Source: Massilia sp. R2A-15
Lineage (GTDB): Bacteria > Pseudomonadota > Gammaproteobacteria > Burkholderiales > Burkholderiaceae_D
Reading direction: 5' to 3'
Assembly: GCF_030704305.1 (NCBI RefSeq)
Contig: NZ_CP131935.1
Span: forward strand, 248,001 to 312,000
DNA length: 64,000 bases
In this document: piece after piece, positions 37,463-46,256 of the stretch
Layout of the letters: every line of letters begins with the position of its first letter
Position numbering within the stretch: position 1 is the stretch's first letter
Translations under genes and position numbers: made by a program
The notes under the pieces: model-generated
Database searches by the model: none
Told to the model about the DNA's origin: nothing
Seen by the model: the letters and a program-made list of their open reading frames with translations, nothing else

Positions 37463-38682
37463 TGCAAACCAATCTCGCCGACTTCATCAAAGGCACCGCC
37501 GAAGGCAACGAGGCCGAAGCGATTCTGGGCGCCTGCGTGCACTGCGGCTTCTGCACCGCGACCTGCCCGACCTACCAGATCCTGGGCGACGAACTCGATG
37601 GCCCGCGCGGCCGTATTTACTTGATTAAGCAAGTACTTGAGGGCGCCGAGCCGACCCGCAAGACCCAGCTGCACCTGGACCGCTGCCTGACCTGCCGCAA
37701 TTGCGAGTCGACCTGTCCGTCGGGCGTGAAGTACGGGCGGCTGGTGGACATCGGCCGCAAGGTGGTCGAGCAGCGCGTCGCGCGTCCGCTCGGCGAGCGC
37801 ATCACGCGCACGCTGTTGAAAGAGACGCTGCCGCGCGAATGGATCTTCAAGCCGGCGTTCAAGGCCGGCCAGATGGTGCGCCCGCTGCTGTCCGAGAACC
37901 TGCAGGACAAGCTGCCGCCGACGCCCGATGCGGGTGTGTGGCCATCGCGCGTCCACGCACGCAAGATGCTGGTGCTGGATGGCTGCGTGCAGCCGTCGAT
38001 GGCGCCGAACATCAACAGCGCCACCGCGCGCGTGCTCGATGCGGTCGGCGTGCAGCTGCTGGTGGCGCCAAAGGCCGGTTGCTGCGGCGCGCTGCGCTTC
38101 CACCTGAACGACCAGGAGGCGGGGCTGGACGACATGCGCCGCAATATCGACGCGTGGTGGCCGATGGTGGACCAGGTCGAGGCGATCGTGATGACCGCGT
38201 CGGGCTGCGGCGTGACGGTCAAGGAATACGGCCATCTGCTGGCGCACGACAGCGCGTATGCCGAGAAGGCGGCGCGCATTTCGGCGCTGACGCGCGACCT
38301 GTCGGAAATCATGCCGCAGTTCGAGGCGGAGCTGGGCGCGAAACTAAAAGGAAAAATCGGCAAACGTGTAGCCTACCATCCGCCCTGCACGCTGCAGCAC
38401 GGCCAGCAGATCCGCGGCAAGGTCGAAGGCGTGCTGCGCGCGGCGGGCGTGGACGTCACGCTGTGCGCCGACAGCCATCTGTGCTGCGGTTCGGCCGGCA
38501 CCTATTCGATGCTGCAGCCGGAGCTGTCGCACGAACTGCGCGACCGCAAGCTGGCCAATCTCACCGCGACCGGCGCCGACGAAATCGTCTCGGCCAACAT
38601 CGGCTGCCTGACCCACCTGCAGTCGGGAACCGACATCCCGGTCACGCACTGGATCGAACTGATCGACCGCGCACTGGCGTGA
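37462..38682 (+). CDS. glcF: Glycolate oxidase iron-sulfur subunit GlcF
   Basis: GlcF passes electrons from GlcDE through two [4Fe-4S] clusters to the quinone pool. The 406-residue protein has two ferredoxin motifs, Cys25/28/31/35 in CVHCGFCTATC and Cys75/78/81/85 in CLTCRNCESTC. Two heterodisulfide-reductase-type CCG motifs follow (CCGALRFH and CCGSAGTY). Its start overlaps the glcE stop (TGATG). A family-1 repeat begins 8 nt after the stop. Confidence 0.95.
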   Translation: MQTNLADFIKGTAEGNEAEAILGACVHCGFCTATCPTYQILGDELDGPRGRIYLIKQVLEGAEPTRKTQLHLDRCLTCRNCESTCPSGVKYGRLVDIGRKVVEQRVARPLGERITRTLLKETLPREWIFKPAFKAGQMVRPLLSENLQDKLPPTPDAGVWPSRVHARKMLVLDGCVQPSMAPNINSATARVLDAVGVQLLVAPKAGCCGALRFHLNDQEAGLDDMRRNIDAWWPMVDQVEAIVMTASGCGVTVKEYGHLLAHDSAYAEKAARISALTRDLSEIMPQFEAELGAKLKGKIGKRVAYHPPCTLQHGQQIRGKVEGVLRAAGVDVTLCADSHLCCGSAGTYSMLQPELSHELRDRKLANLTATGADEIVSANIGCLTHLQSGTDIPVTHWIELIDRALA

Positions 38683-38690
38683 AAATCAAA

Positions 38691-38720
38691 ATGGGGTCTG
38701 GTCCTGCGACCTGACCCCAT
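38691..38720. repeat. Family-1 repeat, single copy with a 1-nt deletion
   Basis: GGGGTCTGGTCC is followed by TGC, then GACCTGACCCCAT, one G short of the usual centre. It lies between convergent glcF and the hybrid kinase, 2 nt from the kinase stop. Confidence 0.85.
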
Positions 38721-38722
38721 CT

Positions 38723-40642
38723 TCAGTTGGTGACTTTGGGCGCGATGGCGGCCAGCGCCTGCTTCAGCAAGGTTGTATCGACCGGCTTGGTCAGGTGGTG
38801 GTCGATGCCCGCATGGACCGAGTGCTCGCGGTCGTTCTTGCTGCCGTAGCCGGTCACGGCGATCATCGATGCATCGCGCGTCTCCGGCAGCGCGCGCAGG
38901 CGGCGCGCCAGTTCGTAGCCGCTCATGTCCGGCAGGCCCACGTCGAGCAGGCAGGCGTCGGGACGGATCGCGGCCGCGCTGTCGATCGCATCCTGCCCGG
39001 CGAAAGCGATGTGAATTTCGTGACCGTCGGCCCCCAGGACCATCCCCAGCGTTTCCGCGGCGTCGCGGTTGTCATCGACGATCAGCAGGCGCAGCCGCGA
39101 GCCTGCGGGAACGCGCGCCGCTTCGTCGTTCGACACGGCGGGGCCCGCTGCCAGCAACGGCAATCTGACTTCGAATTCGCTTCCCATTCCCTTGCCGGCA
39201 CTATGTCCGGTGACCGAGCCATCGTGACGATCGACCAGGCTCTTGACCAGCGCAAGGCCGAGACCGAGGCCACCGGTGGTGCGGTCCGATGAACGGGCCG
39301 CTTGCGAGAACAGTTCGAACGCATTTTCCAGCGTAGCCGAATCCATGCCGATGCCGTCGTCCTTGACGCTGATGTGCGCGAAACCGCCTTTGCAGCGCAG
39401 GCGCAGCGCGATATTGCCCCCGCGCGGCGTGTATTTCGCCGCGTTGTTGAGCAAGTTGGCCAGCACCTGCACCAGTCGCTTGTCGTCGCCCAGCGCGAAC
39501 GCTTGCGCGGGATCGAGCTGCACGCTGAAGTGGTGCTGATTCTGTTCGATCATCGGGCGTGCCTGTTCGACCGCATCGGCGATCACGCGCTTCAGGTCGA
39601 GGCGCATCATCGACAGTGTCACCAGCCCCTGGGTGACGCGCGAGACGTCGAGCAGGTCGTCGAGCAGGCGGTTCATGTGGCGCGCCTGGCGGTCGATGAT
39701 GGTGCCGGCCTTGAGGGTGAGGGCGGCATCGGCCCGGCCCAGCGTGAGGATTTGCGCCGCCGCGCTGATTGGCGCGAGCGGGTTGCGCAGTTCGTGCGCC
39801 AGCATCGCAAGGAATTCATCTTTGCGCTGGCTCGCTTCCTTCAGCTCTTCGGTCGTGCGCATACGGTCGGTGATGTCGGAGACGATTCCGATCATGCGGT
39901 CCGGCCGATCGGCCGAGCGATAGCGGCTGCCATGCACGCTGATCCAGTGGATGCTGTTGTCGTTCCAGATGATGCGCGCCTCGAACCGCAGCGGCCGATC
40001 GTTTTTGAGCGCTTCGTGGAATGCAGCTTCGACGAGCGCGCGATCCTGCGGATGGACGTGCCCGAGCATAATGTCGACACTCCATTCGGACGCGCCGTCC
40101 GGGTAGCCGAAGCACTGGTCGTGACGCAGCGTACGCGTGGCGGCGAGCGATTCAAGGTCGAGGTCCCATTCGCCAATTTCGGTCGCCTCGAGCGTAAATT
40201 GCAGGCGGGCCGCCAGTTCGAGCTGCGCTTCGACCGCGCGGCGCACTTCGGAAATGTCGCGCGAAACCGCCAGCAGACGCTCCACATGGCCATCGCCATT
40301 GCGGATCGGCGTGACCAGGACGTCCCACCATTTCGGTGTGCCTCTGGCGGTCGGGCAGAACGCATTGAAGTGTCCTTCCTCGCCCGCCAGCGCGCGCTCC
40401 ATCGCGGTCTGCACCTTGGAGCGCGTGGCGTCTGGCCACAGCACTGGCCACTTGTGGCCAAGCACATTGGAGAAATCGTCGATCTCCATGGCGCACATGC
40501 CATTGCGGTTCATCGCCAGCAGCGCGCCATCGAGACCCATGATCTTGATGCAGTCAGGGCTTTGCTCGAACGCCCAGTCCATGTTGACGGCACCGTCGGT
40601 AATCGATCGGTCCCGCGGGTCCTGCAATGATGGCGAATCCAT
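38723..40642 (-). CDS. Cytoplasmic PAS-PAS hybrid sensor histidine kinase
   Basis: A soluble 639-residue kinase with no membrane segments. In order: a PAS domain (about 20-135), a second PAS with PAC (about 145-258), HisKA (about 270-335) with phospho-acceptor H283 in LAHELRNPLAPI, HATPase (about 385-497) with N box LANLLNNAAKY and G1 DDGIGM, and a C-terminal receiver (about 517-632) with D523/D524, phospho-acceptor D567 in LLDVGLPDMSG and K619. It is a likely phosphorelay hub without its own output domain. It is convergent with glcF. The signal is unknown. Confidence 0.92.
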   Translation of the reverse strand: MDSPSLQDPRDRSITDGAVNMDWAFEQSPDCIKIMGLDGALLAMNRNGMCAMEIDDFSNVLGHKWPVLWPDATRSKVQTAMERALAGEEGHFNAFCPTARGTPKWWDVLVTPIRNGDGHVERLLAVSRDISEVRRAVEAQLELAARLQFTLEATEIGEWDLDLESLAATRTLRHDQCFGYPDGASEWSVDIMLGHVHPQDRALVEAAFHEALKNDRPLRFEARIIWNDNSIHWISVHGSRYRSADRPDRMIGIVSDITDRMRTTEELKEASQRKDEFLAMLAHELRNPLAPISAAAQILTLGRADAALTLKAGTIIDRQARHMNRLLDDLLDVSRVTQGLVTLSMMRLDLKRVIADAVEQARPMIEQNQHHFSVQLDPAQAFALGDDKRLVQVLANLLNNAAKYTPRGGNIALRLRCKGGFAHISVKDDGIGMDSATLENAFELFSQAARSSDRTTGGLGLGLALVKSLVDRHDGSVTGHSAGKGMGSEFEVRLPLLAAGPAVSNDEAARVPAGSRLRLLIVDDNRDAAETLGMVLGADGHEIHIAFAGQDAIDSAAAIRPDACLLDVGLPDMSGYELARRLRALPETRDASMIAVTGYGSKNDREHSVHAGIDHHLTKPVDTTLLKQALAAIAPKVTN

Positions 40643-40719
40643 GTCTGCTGCGCGCTCTGCTGAAAGAATGAGCAGCGATGATACCCTAACGCCGGCGATG
40701 CCGACGCACAGGGAGCAAT

Positions 40720-41202
40720 TCAGGCCGAAAGCAGTTTTTCGATATCGCCGGTCAGTTCGGCCGGCGCGGTCGAAGGGGCGTAGCGCTTGTACACTTTGCC
40801 GTCTTTACCGACGAGGAATTTGGTGAAGTTCCACTTGATCGCTTCGGTGCCCAACAGTCCCGGCGCTTCCTTTTTGAGCTGCTTGAACAGCGGGTGCGCG
40901 TCGTCGCCGTTGACGTCGATCTTGGAAAACAGCGGAAAGGTCACGCCGTAGTTCTTCTCGCAGAAGGCGCCGATTTCTTCTTCGGTGCCTTTCTCCTGCG
41001 CGCCGAACTGGTTGCACGGGAAGCCGAGCACGACGACGCCCTTGTCGCTGAACTGCTTGTAGACTTCCTCGAGCCCCTTGTACTGGGGCGTGAAGCCACA
41101 CGCGCTGGCGGTGTTGACGATTAAGAGAACCTTGCCCTTGTACTGCGCCAGATCCACGGGCGCGCCGGCCAGGCTGGTGGCCGAGTAGTCGAAAATGTTC
41201 AT
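40720..41202 (-). CDS. Glutathione peroxidase family protein (Cys type)
   Basis: A thiol peroxidase of 160 residues. The peroxidatic residue is C35 in NTASACGFTPQY, Cys rather than selenocysteine, as usual in bacteria. The FPCNQFGAQE segment (61-70) supplies a second conserved Cys and Gln, and WNFTKFLVG supplies the Trp/Asn of the active site. BtuE is the E. coli counterpart. It probably reduces organic or lipid hydroperoxides, in practice often with thioredoxin. It is separated from the hybrid kinase by 77 nt. Confidence 0.93.
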   Translation of the reverse strand: MNIFDYSATSLAGAPVDLAQYKGKVLLIVNTASACGFTPQYKGLEEVYKQFSDKGVVVLGFPCNQFGAQEKGTEEEIGAFCEKNYGVTFPLFSKIDVNGDDAHPLFKQLKKEAPGLLGTEAIKWNFTKFLVGKDGKVYKRYAPSTAPAELTGDIEKLLSA

Positions 41203-41301
41203 GGTCGGAGGATCCCAGGTGGTGCGTGACGGGGAAGCAGGGCGCGGTTTTTCGTGTCCTTGCCAAGCGATTCTAGCGCAAGGCCGGCGATCAGATCGAA
41301 A

Positions 41302-41330
41302 ATGGGGTCAGGTCCGCGGGACCAGACCCC
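41302..41330 (-). repeat. Family-1 palindromic repeat, orientation B, single
   Basis: ATGGGGTCAGGTCC, GCG, GGACCAGACCCC. It lies 19 nt beyond the pilU stop and 99 nt from the peroxidase start, between tandem minus-strand genes. Confidence 0.9.
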
Positions 41331-41349
41331 GATGCTGCCGATGTCCGGG

Positions 41350-42486
41350 TCAGACGATCCCCAGGTGTTGTGTGCCGGCGGACAGGTCGCGGTTTTTCGC
41401 GTCCTTGCCTTCCAATTTTATCGCAAGGCGTAAATCGTTGACCGAGTCGGCATTGCGCAGCGCGTCTTCATAGCTGATCTTGTCGGCCTCGTGCAGGTCG
41501 AACAGCGCCTGGTCGAAAGTCTGCATGCCCAGCTCGCGCGACTTCTTCATGATCTCCTTGATCTCGTGCACCTGGCCCTTGAAGATCAGGTCGGAGATCA
41601 GCGGCGAATTGAGCATGATTTCGATCGCCACCACGCGGCCCTTGGACTCCTTGCGCGGAATCAGGCGCTGCGACACCATGCCCTTCAGGTTCAGCGACAA
41701 ATCCATCAGCAGCTGCGCGCGGCGCTCTTCCGGGAAGAAGTTGATGATGCGGTCGATTGCCTGGTTAGAGCTGTTGGCGTGCAGGGTGGCCAGGCACAGG
41801 TGGCCGGTTTCGGCAAACGCGATCGCATGCTCCATCGTTTCGCGGTCGCGGATCTCGCCGATCTGGATCACGTCGGGCGCCTGGCGCAGCGAGTTTTTCA
41901 GCGCCGCCTCGAAGCTGTCGGTGTCCACGCCCACTTCGCGCTGCGTGATCACGCAGTTCTTGTGCGGGTGGACGTATTCGACCGGGTCTTCGATGGTGAT
42001 GATGTGGCCGTGGCTGTTCTCGTTGCGGTAGCCGACCATCGCCGCCATCGTCGTCGATTTGCCCGAGCCGGTCGCGCCGACCATGATCACCAGGCCGCGC
42101 TTGGCCATGATAATGTCGGCCAGCACCGGCGGCAGCTCGAGGTCTTCGAGTTTCGGGATCGTGGTGGTGATCACGCGCAGCACCATGCCCACGCAGCTCA
42201 TTTGCACGAAGGCCGAAACGCGGAAGCGTCCCAGGTCGCCCGGGCTGATGGCGAAATTCGCTTCCTTGGTCAGTTCGAAGCCGGCGGTCTGCTTGTCGTT
42301 CATGATCGAGCGGGCCAGGTCGGCGGTGTGCGCCGCGGTCAGCGCCTGGCTCGACACCGGCGTCACTTTGCCGTCGATCTTGATCGCCGGCGGGAAGCCC
42401 GCGGTGATGAACAGGTCCGAGCCGCCCTTGCTGGTCATCAGCCGGAGCAGGTCGAACATGAATTTTGAAGCCTGATCGCGTTCCAT
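41350..42486 (-). CDS. pilU: Type IV pilus retraction ATPase PilU
   Basis: PilU works with PilT in pilus retraction. The 378-residue protein has Walker A GATGSGKSTT, Asp box TIEDPVEYVH, Walker B-type IQIGEIRDRETMEHAI, and His box ETGHLCLATLHANSSNQ. It lacks the AIRNLIRE motif that marks PilT and carries the PilU-type C-terminal region. It begins 15 nt downstream of pilT, in the same direction, as in Pseudomonas and other proteobacteria. Confidence 0.93.
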   Translation of the reverse strand: MERDQASKFMFDLLRLMTSKGGSDLFITAGFPPAIKIDGKVTPVSSQALTAAHTADLARSIMNDKQTAGFELTKEANFAISPGDLGRFRVSAFVQMSCVGMVLRVITTTIPKLEDLELPPVLADIIMAKRGLVIMVGATGSGKSTTMAAMVGYRNENSHGHIITIEDPVEYVHPHKNCVITQREVGVDTDSFEAALKNSLRQAPDVIQIGEIRDRETMEHAIAFAETGHLCLATLHANSSNQAIDRIINFFPEERRAQLLMDLSLNLKGMVSQRLIPRKESKGRVVAIEIMLNSPLISDLIFKGQVHEIKEIMKKSRELGMQTFDQALFDLHEADKISYEDALRNADSVNDLRLAIKLEGKDAKNRDLSAGTQHLGIV

Positions 42487-42501
42487 GATCGTTCCTGAAA
42501 A

Positions 42502-43545
42502 TTAGCCGGGGAAGTTATCCGGCGTCTTGGCGGCGTTACGCGCGGCGCCAAGCGAGATGATATTACGCTTGACCAGGTCGGTCAGGTTCTGGTCCAGCGT
42601 CTGCATGCCGACGTTGCTGCCGGTCTGGATCGCCGAATACATCTGCGCGATCTTCGCTTCGCGGATCAGGTTGCGGATCGCCGGCGTGCCGATCATGATC
42701 TCGTGCGCGGCCACGCGGCCGGAGCCGTCCTTGGTCTTCAGCAGGGTCTGCGAGACCACCGCCTGCAGCGATTCGGACAGCATCGCGCGCACCATTTCCT
42801 TTTCGTCGGCCGGGAACACGTCGACGATACGATCGATGGTCTTGGCCGCCGACGAGGTATGCAGCGTGCCGAATACCAGGTGGCCGGTTTCGGCGGCCGA
42901 CAGGGCAAGCCGGATGGTTTCCAGGTCGCGCAATTCGCCGACCAGGATGCAGTCCGGGTCTTCACGCAGCGCCGAGCGCAGCGCGTTGTTGAACGACAGC
43001 GTGTGCGGGCCGACTTCGCGCTGGTTGATCAGGCACTTCTTCGAGTCGTGCACGAATTCGATCGGGTCCTCGATGGTGAGGATGTGGCCGTACTCGTTTT
43101 CGTTGAGGTGATTGACCATCGCCGCCAGCGTGGTCGATTTGCCCGAGCCGGTCGGGCCGGTCACGAGCACCAGGCCACGCGGCTTCATCGCCAGTTCGGC
43201 GAAAATCTTCGGCGCGTTCAGGTCTTCGAGCGACAGGATCTTCGACGGAATCGTGCGCAGCACGGCGGCGGCGCCGCGTTCCTGGTTGAAGGCGTTGACG
43301 CGAAAGCGCGCCAGGCCCGGGATGGCGAACGAGAAGTCGCATTCGAGCACTTCCTCGTATTGCTTGCGCTGGCCGTCGTTCATGATGTCATAGATCATGC
43401 CGTGCACGTCCTTATGCTCGAGCGGCGGCAGGTTGATGCGGCGCACGTCGCCGTGCACGCGGATCATCGGCGGCAGGCCGGACGACAGGTGCAGGTCGGA
43501 AGCCTTGTTCTTGACGGAGAAAGCGAGTAATTCGGAGATGTCCAT
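42502..43545 (-). CDS. pilT: Type IV pilus retraction ATPase PilT
   Basis: A hexameric retraction motor of 347 residues. Walker A is GPTGSGKSTT, the Asp box is TIEDPIEFVH, Walker B is ILVGELRDLETI, and the PilT-specific AIRNLIRE motif is present near 285. The N-terminus (MDISELLAFSVKNKASDLHL) is typical. It is divergent from yggS. The pilU-pilT/yggS-proC arrangement matches that of Pseudomonas aeruginosa. Confidence 0.96.
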   Translation of the reverse strand: MDISELLAFSVKNKASDLHLSSGLPPMIRVHGDVRRINLPPLEHKDVHGMIYDIMNDGQRKQYEEVLECDFSFAIPGLARFRVNAFNQERGAAAVLRTIPSKILSLEDLNAPKIFAELAMKPRGLVLVTGPTGSGKSTTLAAMVNHLNENEYGHILTIEDPIEFVHDSKKCLINQREVGPHTLSFNNALRSALREDPDCILVGELRDLETIRLALSAAETGHLVFGTLHTSSAAKTIDRIVDVFPADEKEMVRAMLSESLQAVVSQTLLKTKDGSGRVAAHEIMIGTPAIRNLIREAKIAQMYSAIQTGSNVGMQTLDQNLTDLVKRNIISLGAARNAAKTPDNFPG

Positions 43546-43636
43546 TTATAATCCCTGTGCCGTGGAGGGGCGCGTGTTGCAAGTATGCGCGTGTTGCACC
43601 GACTCGGACCGCTATTAATTGCCCGCTGACAAGATT

Positions 43637-44353
43637 ATGTCCACAATCGCCCACAAACTGCAAGCTGTCGATGAGACAATCCAGGCCGCGATCAAGGCCT
43701 CCGGGCGCGCTCCGGGAACGGTGCAACTGCTCGCCGTGTCCAAGACTTTTCCGGCCGGCGCCGTGCTCGAAGCGGTGGCTGCCGGCCAGCGCGCGTTCGG
43801 CGAAAACTACCTGCAGGAAGGGATCGACAAGATCGCCGCGGTTGGCGCCGCGCTGCCGGGCGAAGCCATCGAATGGCATTTCATCGGGCCGATCCAGAGC
43901 AACAAGACGCGACCGATCGCGGCCAGCTTCGCCTGGGTGCACACGGTCGAGCGCCTGAAGATCGCCCAGCGGCTGTCCGAGCAGCGGCCGGATGACCTTC
44001 CGCCGCTGAACATCTGTTTGCAAGTGAACATCAGCGGCGAGGCCAGCAAAAGCGGCGCCACGCCCGAAGAACTGCCCGAACTGGCGCGCCAGGTGGCGGC
44101 GCTGTCGCGCCTGAAACTGCGCGGACTGATGGCCATTCCCGAACCGGAAACTGACGTGTCAAAACAACGGGCGGCGTTCGCGCGGGTACGCATGTTGTTC
44201 GATCAGCTACGCGCCGACGGATTCGACCTCGACACGCTGTCGATGGGGATGTCGGCGGACCTCGAGGCGGCGATCGCGGAAGGCGCCACTATCGTGCGCG
44301 TCGGCAGCGCCATTTTCGGCGCGCGCAATTACGACAACAAGGACAAGGCATGA
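43637..44353 (+). CDS. yggS: PLP homeostasis protein YggS
   Basis: A fold-type III pyridoxal-phosphate protein of the YggS/PROSC family, without catalytic activity, that buffers PLP. The 238-residue product has the PLP lysine at about 36 in LLAVSKTFPAG, the AFGENYLQE segment and C-terminal LSMGMSADLEAAI. The ATG at 43637 was chosen over a TTG at 43619. The stop overlaps the proC start (ATGA). Confidence 0.93.
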   Translation: MSTIAHKLQAVDETIQAAIKASGRAPGTVQLLAVSKTFPAGAVLEAVAAGQRAFGENYLQEGIDKIAAVGAALPGEAIEWHFIGPIQSNKTRPIAASFAWVHTVERLKIAQRLSEQRPDDLPPLNICLQVNISGEASKSGATPEELPELARQVAALSRLKLRGLMAIPEPETDVSKQRAAFARVRMLFDQLRADGFDLDTLSMGMSADLEAAIAEGATIVRVGSAIFGARNYDNKDKA

Positions 44354-45168
44354 AGATCACGTTCATCGGCGGCGGCAACATGGCGTCGGCGCTCATCGCC
44401 GGCCTGGCGGGACAGCTCACCGCGGGCGAAAACATTCACGTTGTCGATCCGAACCCTGAACAGCTGACGCGGCTGAAGGACAGCTACGGCGTCAGCACAG
44501 CCACCGAGATCGGGCCGAAGGCCGGCGCCAGCGACGTGATCGTGCTGGCGGTGAAGCCGCAGCAGATGCGCGAAGTGGCGGCGCAGTTGATGCCGCAACT
44601 GGCCGAGGCGCAGCCGCTGCTGCTGTCGATCGCGGCCGGCATCCGCGGCGCCGACCTGTCGCGCTGGCTGGGCGGCTACGGCGCGATCGTGCGCACGATG
44701 CCCAACACGCCGGCGCTGATCGGGCAGGGCATCACCGGCATGGTGGCGATGGCCGGGGTGAGCGACGCGCAGAAGGCGGCGGCCGGCGACATCATGCGCG
44801 CGGTGGGCGCGACCGTGTGGCTGGACGACGAGGCGCTGATCGATCCGGTGACGGCGGTGTCGGGCAGCGGGCCGGCGTATGTGTTTTACTTTATCGAGGC
44901 GATGCAGCAGGCGGCCGAGGAGCTGGGATTGTCGGCGGAGCAGGGCAAGCAGCTGGCGCTGGCGACCTTTGTCGGCGCATCGCAGCTGGCGGCGCAGTCG
45001 GCAGATGAGGTGGCGGTGCTGCGCGAGCGGGTGACGTCGAAGGGCGGCACGACCTATGCGGCTATCACCAGCATGGAGCAGGCCGGGGTGAAGCAGGCGA
45101 TTGTCGATGCGGTCAAGGCGGCGGCGGCGCGCGGGCGGGAATTGGGCGAGCAGCTCGGCGCAGATTAA
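44350..45168 (+). CDS. proC: Pyrroline-5-carboxylate reductase
   Basis: It catalyses the last step of proline synthesis using NAD(P)H. The 272-residue protein has the N-terminal Rossmann motif FIGGGNMASALIAGL, VKPQQM, MPNTPALIGQG and the C-terminal signature VTSKGGTTYAAI. It starts inside the yggS stop (ATGA), so the two are cotranslated. A family-2 repeat begins 4 nt after its stop. Confidence 0.96.
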   Translation: MKITFIGGGNMASALIAGLAGQLTAGENIHVVDPNPEQLTRLKDSYGVSTATEIGPKAGASDVIVLAVKPQQMREVAAQLMPQLAEAQPLLLSIAAGIRGADLSRWLGGYGAIVRTMPNTPALIGQGITGMVAMAGVSDAQKAAAGDIMRAVGATVWLDDEALIDPVTAVSGSGPAYVFYFIEAMQQAAEELGLSAEQGKQLALATFVGASQLAAQSADEVAVLRERVTSKGGTTYAAITSMEQAGVKQAIVDAVKAAAARGRELGEQLGAD

Positions 45169-45172
45169 AGGT

Positions 45173-45248
45173 TGTCGTTCCTGCGGAGGCAGGAACCCAT
45201 ACTGAGCCAGAGATATTCAGCATGGGTTCCTGCCTCCGCAGGAACGAC
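45173..45248. repeat. Family-2 inverted repeat, copy 2
   Basis: Left arm TGTCGTTCCTGCGGAGGCAG then GAACCCATACTGA. Right arm TCAGCATGGGTTCCTGCC then TCCGCAGGAACGAC. A compensatory pair of changes keeps the stem (GTTCC/GGAAC here, GTACC/GGTAC in copies 1 and 3). It lies between convergent proC (4 nt) and the yqjK-like gene (3 nt). Confidence 0.92.
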
Positions 45249-45251
45249 GTG

Positions 45252-45500
45252 CTAACGGCGCAGCATCGGCAGTACTTTTTTCACCAGTTTCCACAAACTC
45301 AAGCCAGCGGTCAGCATCGGCATCGCACGCCCCGAGCGGGTGGCGATCATCCCCAGCACGACGCCGGCAATCGTCATCGGCAGCTTGAACCCCGTCCCGG
45401 AACTGACCGGCTGCAGCAGCGCCCGCACTTCCGCGGCCGCATCGACCCGCTGGCGCGCGCACTGCGCGATCAGCGCGGCCTGTCTTTCACTGGTGGTCAT
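45252..45500 (-). CDS. YqjK-like small membrane protein
   Basis: The 82-residue product starts MTTSERQAALIAQCARQ. It has one hydrophobic segment (MTIAGVVLGMIATRSGRAMP) and a basic C-terminus. Sequence similarity to YqjK is not strong by eye. The assignment rests on gene order: it follows YqjE-like and DUF883 genes as yqjK does in E. coli. Its start lies 14 nt inside the yqjE stop region (45487-45500 overlap). Confidence 0.65.
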   Translation of the reverse strand: MTTSERQAALIAQCARQRVDAAAEVRALLQPVSSGTGFKLPMTIAGVVLGMIATRSGRAMPMLTAGLSLWKLVKKVLPMLRR

Positions 45501-45870
45501 GGGCGTGCCTTTCCGCGCTGAGGAACTCGAGATCCTTGCGCAGTTCGCCAATCGTGGCCGACAGCAGCGCCGGCTGCGCCTTCATCCCCGAGCGCACCTT
45601 GAGCCCGACCGCCAGCGCCGACAGTGCGAACACCGCGGCCAGGCCAAGCACCGCGCCGATGCGGTGCGTGTCCCAGAACAGGATGATGACGAACAGGGCG
45701 CCCATCACGATCGCGATCGCGGCCAGGAACAGCGCCAGCATCGACATCAGCAGGTAGCCGAGCCAGCGCTGCGACTGCTCCTCCATCTCCACCGACGCCA
45801 GCTCGAGGCGCGTCTGGACCATGGCGACGAGGGTGGTCGCGATCCTCCCGACCGCTGCGCCGATCGCCAT
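45487..45870 (-). CDS. yqjE: YqjE-like phage holin family membrane protein
   Basis: The 127-residue protein begins MAIGAAVGRIATTLV with an amphipathic helix. Two membrane helices follow (YLLMSMLALFLAAIAIVMGALFVIILFW region and AVLGLAAVFALSALAVGL), then a charged tail (GELRKDLEFLSAERHAHDHQ). This is the DUF1469 pattern, called phage holin-like in databases though not tied to lysis. It begins 3 nt after the DUF883 gene. A stress-linked inner membrane role is inferred from the E. coli module. Confidence 0.82.
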   Translation of the reverse strand: MAIGAAVGRIATTLVAMVQTRLELASVEMEEQSQRWLGYLLMSMLALFLAAIAIVMGALFVIILFWDTHRIGAVLGLAAVFALSALAVGLKVRSGMKAQPALLSATIGELRKDLEFLSAERHAHDHQ

Positions 45871-45873
45871 CGA

Positions 45874-46197
45874 TCAGCGGGTGCCGCGCGAGATCGCCAC
45901 GCCGAGCAGCAGCCCGACGGTGGCGCCGATCGCGACCGATTTCCATGGATTCTCGTGCACGTATTCGTCGGTCGCCTTGGCCGCTTCCTTGGTCTTCTCG
46001 ACAGCCAGTTCCTGGTAGTGGACCAGGTCGGCCTTGGCGCTGGAGATGGTGCGCTCGAATTTTTCCTTGGCCGCCTTCAGGTCCTCGCCGGTCAGCGAGC
46101 TGTTGCGGATCCAGCTTTCGGCGTCATGGATCACCGATTTCAGGTCGTTCATCAGTTGGTCGCGCGCGCCGGTCTGGGTAGGGATTTTTTCCATCAT
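45874..46197 (-). CDS. yqjD: DUF883 (ElaB/YqjD) family inner-membrane protein
   Basis: The 107-residue protein matches DUF883: a long amphipathic helical N-terminal part (DLKSVIHDAESWIRN, LKAAKEKFERTISSAKADL) and a C-terminal membrane anchor, ENPWKSVAIGATVGLLLGVA, with Gly-rich spacing, ending in SRGTR. YqjD and ElaB bind ribosomes through the N-terminal helix in stationary phase in E. coli. It heads a three-gene operon with yqjE and a yqjK-like gene. Confidence 0.88.
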   Translation of the reverse strand: MMEKIPTQTGARDQLMNDLKSVIHDAESWIRNSSLTGEDLKAAKEKFERTISSAKADLVHYQELAVEKTKEAAKATDEYVHENPWKSVAIGATVGLLLGVAISRGTR

Positions 46198-46256
46198 GGG
46201 ATAGCCTCGTAAGTTCGTTATTGTTGGACGGACGATGCCGTGTCATTGGGACAATA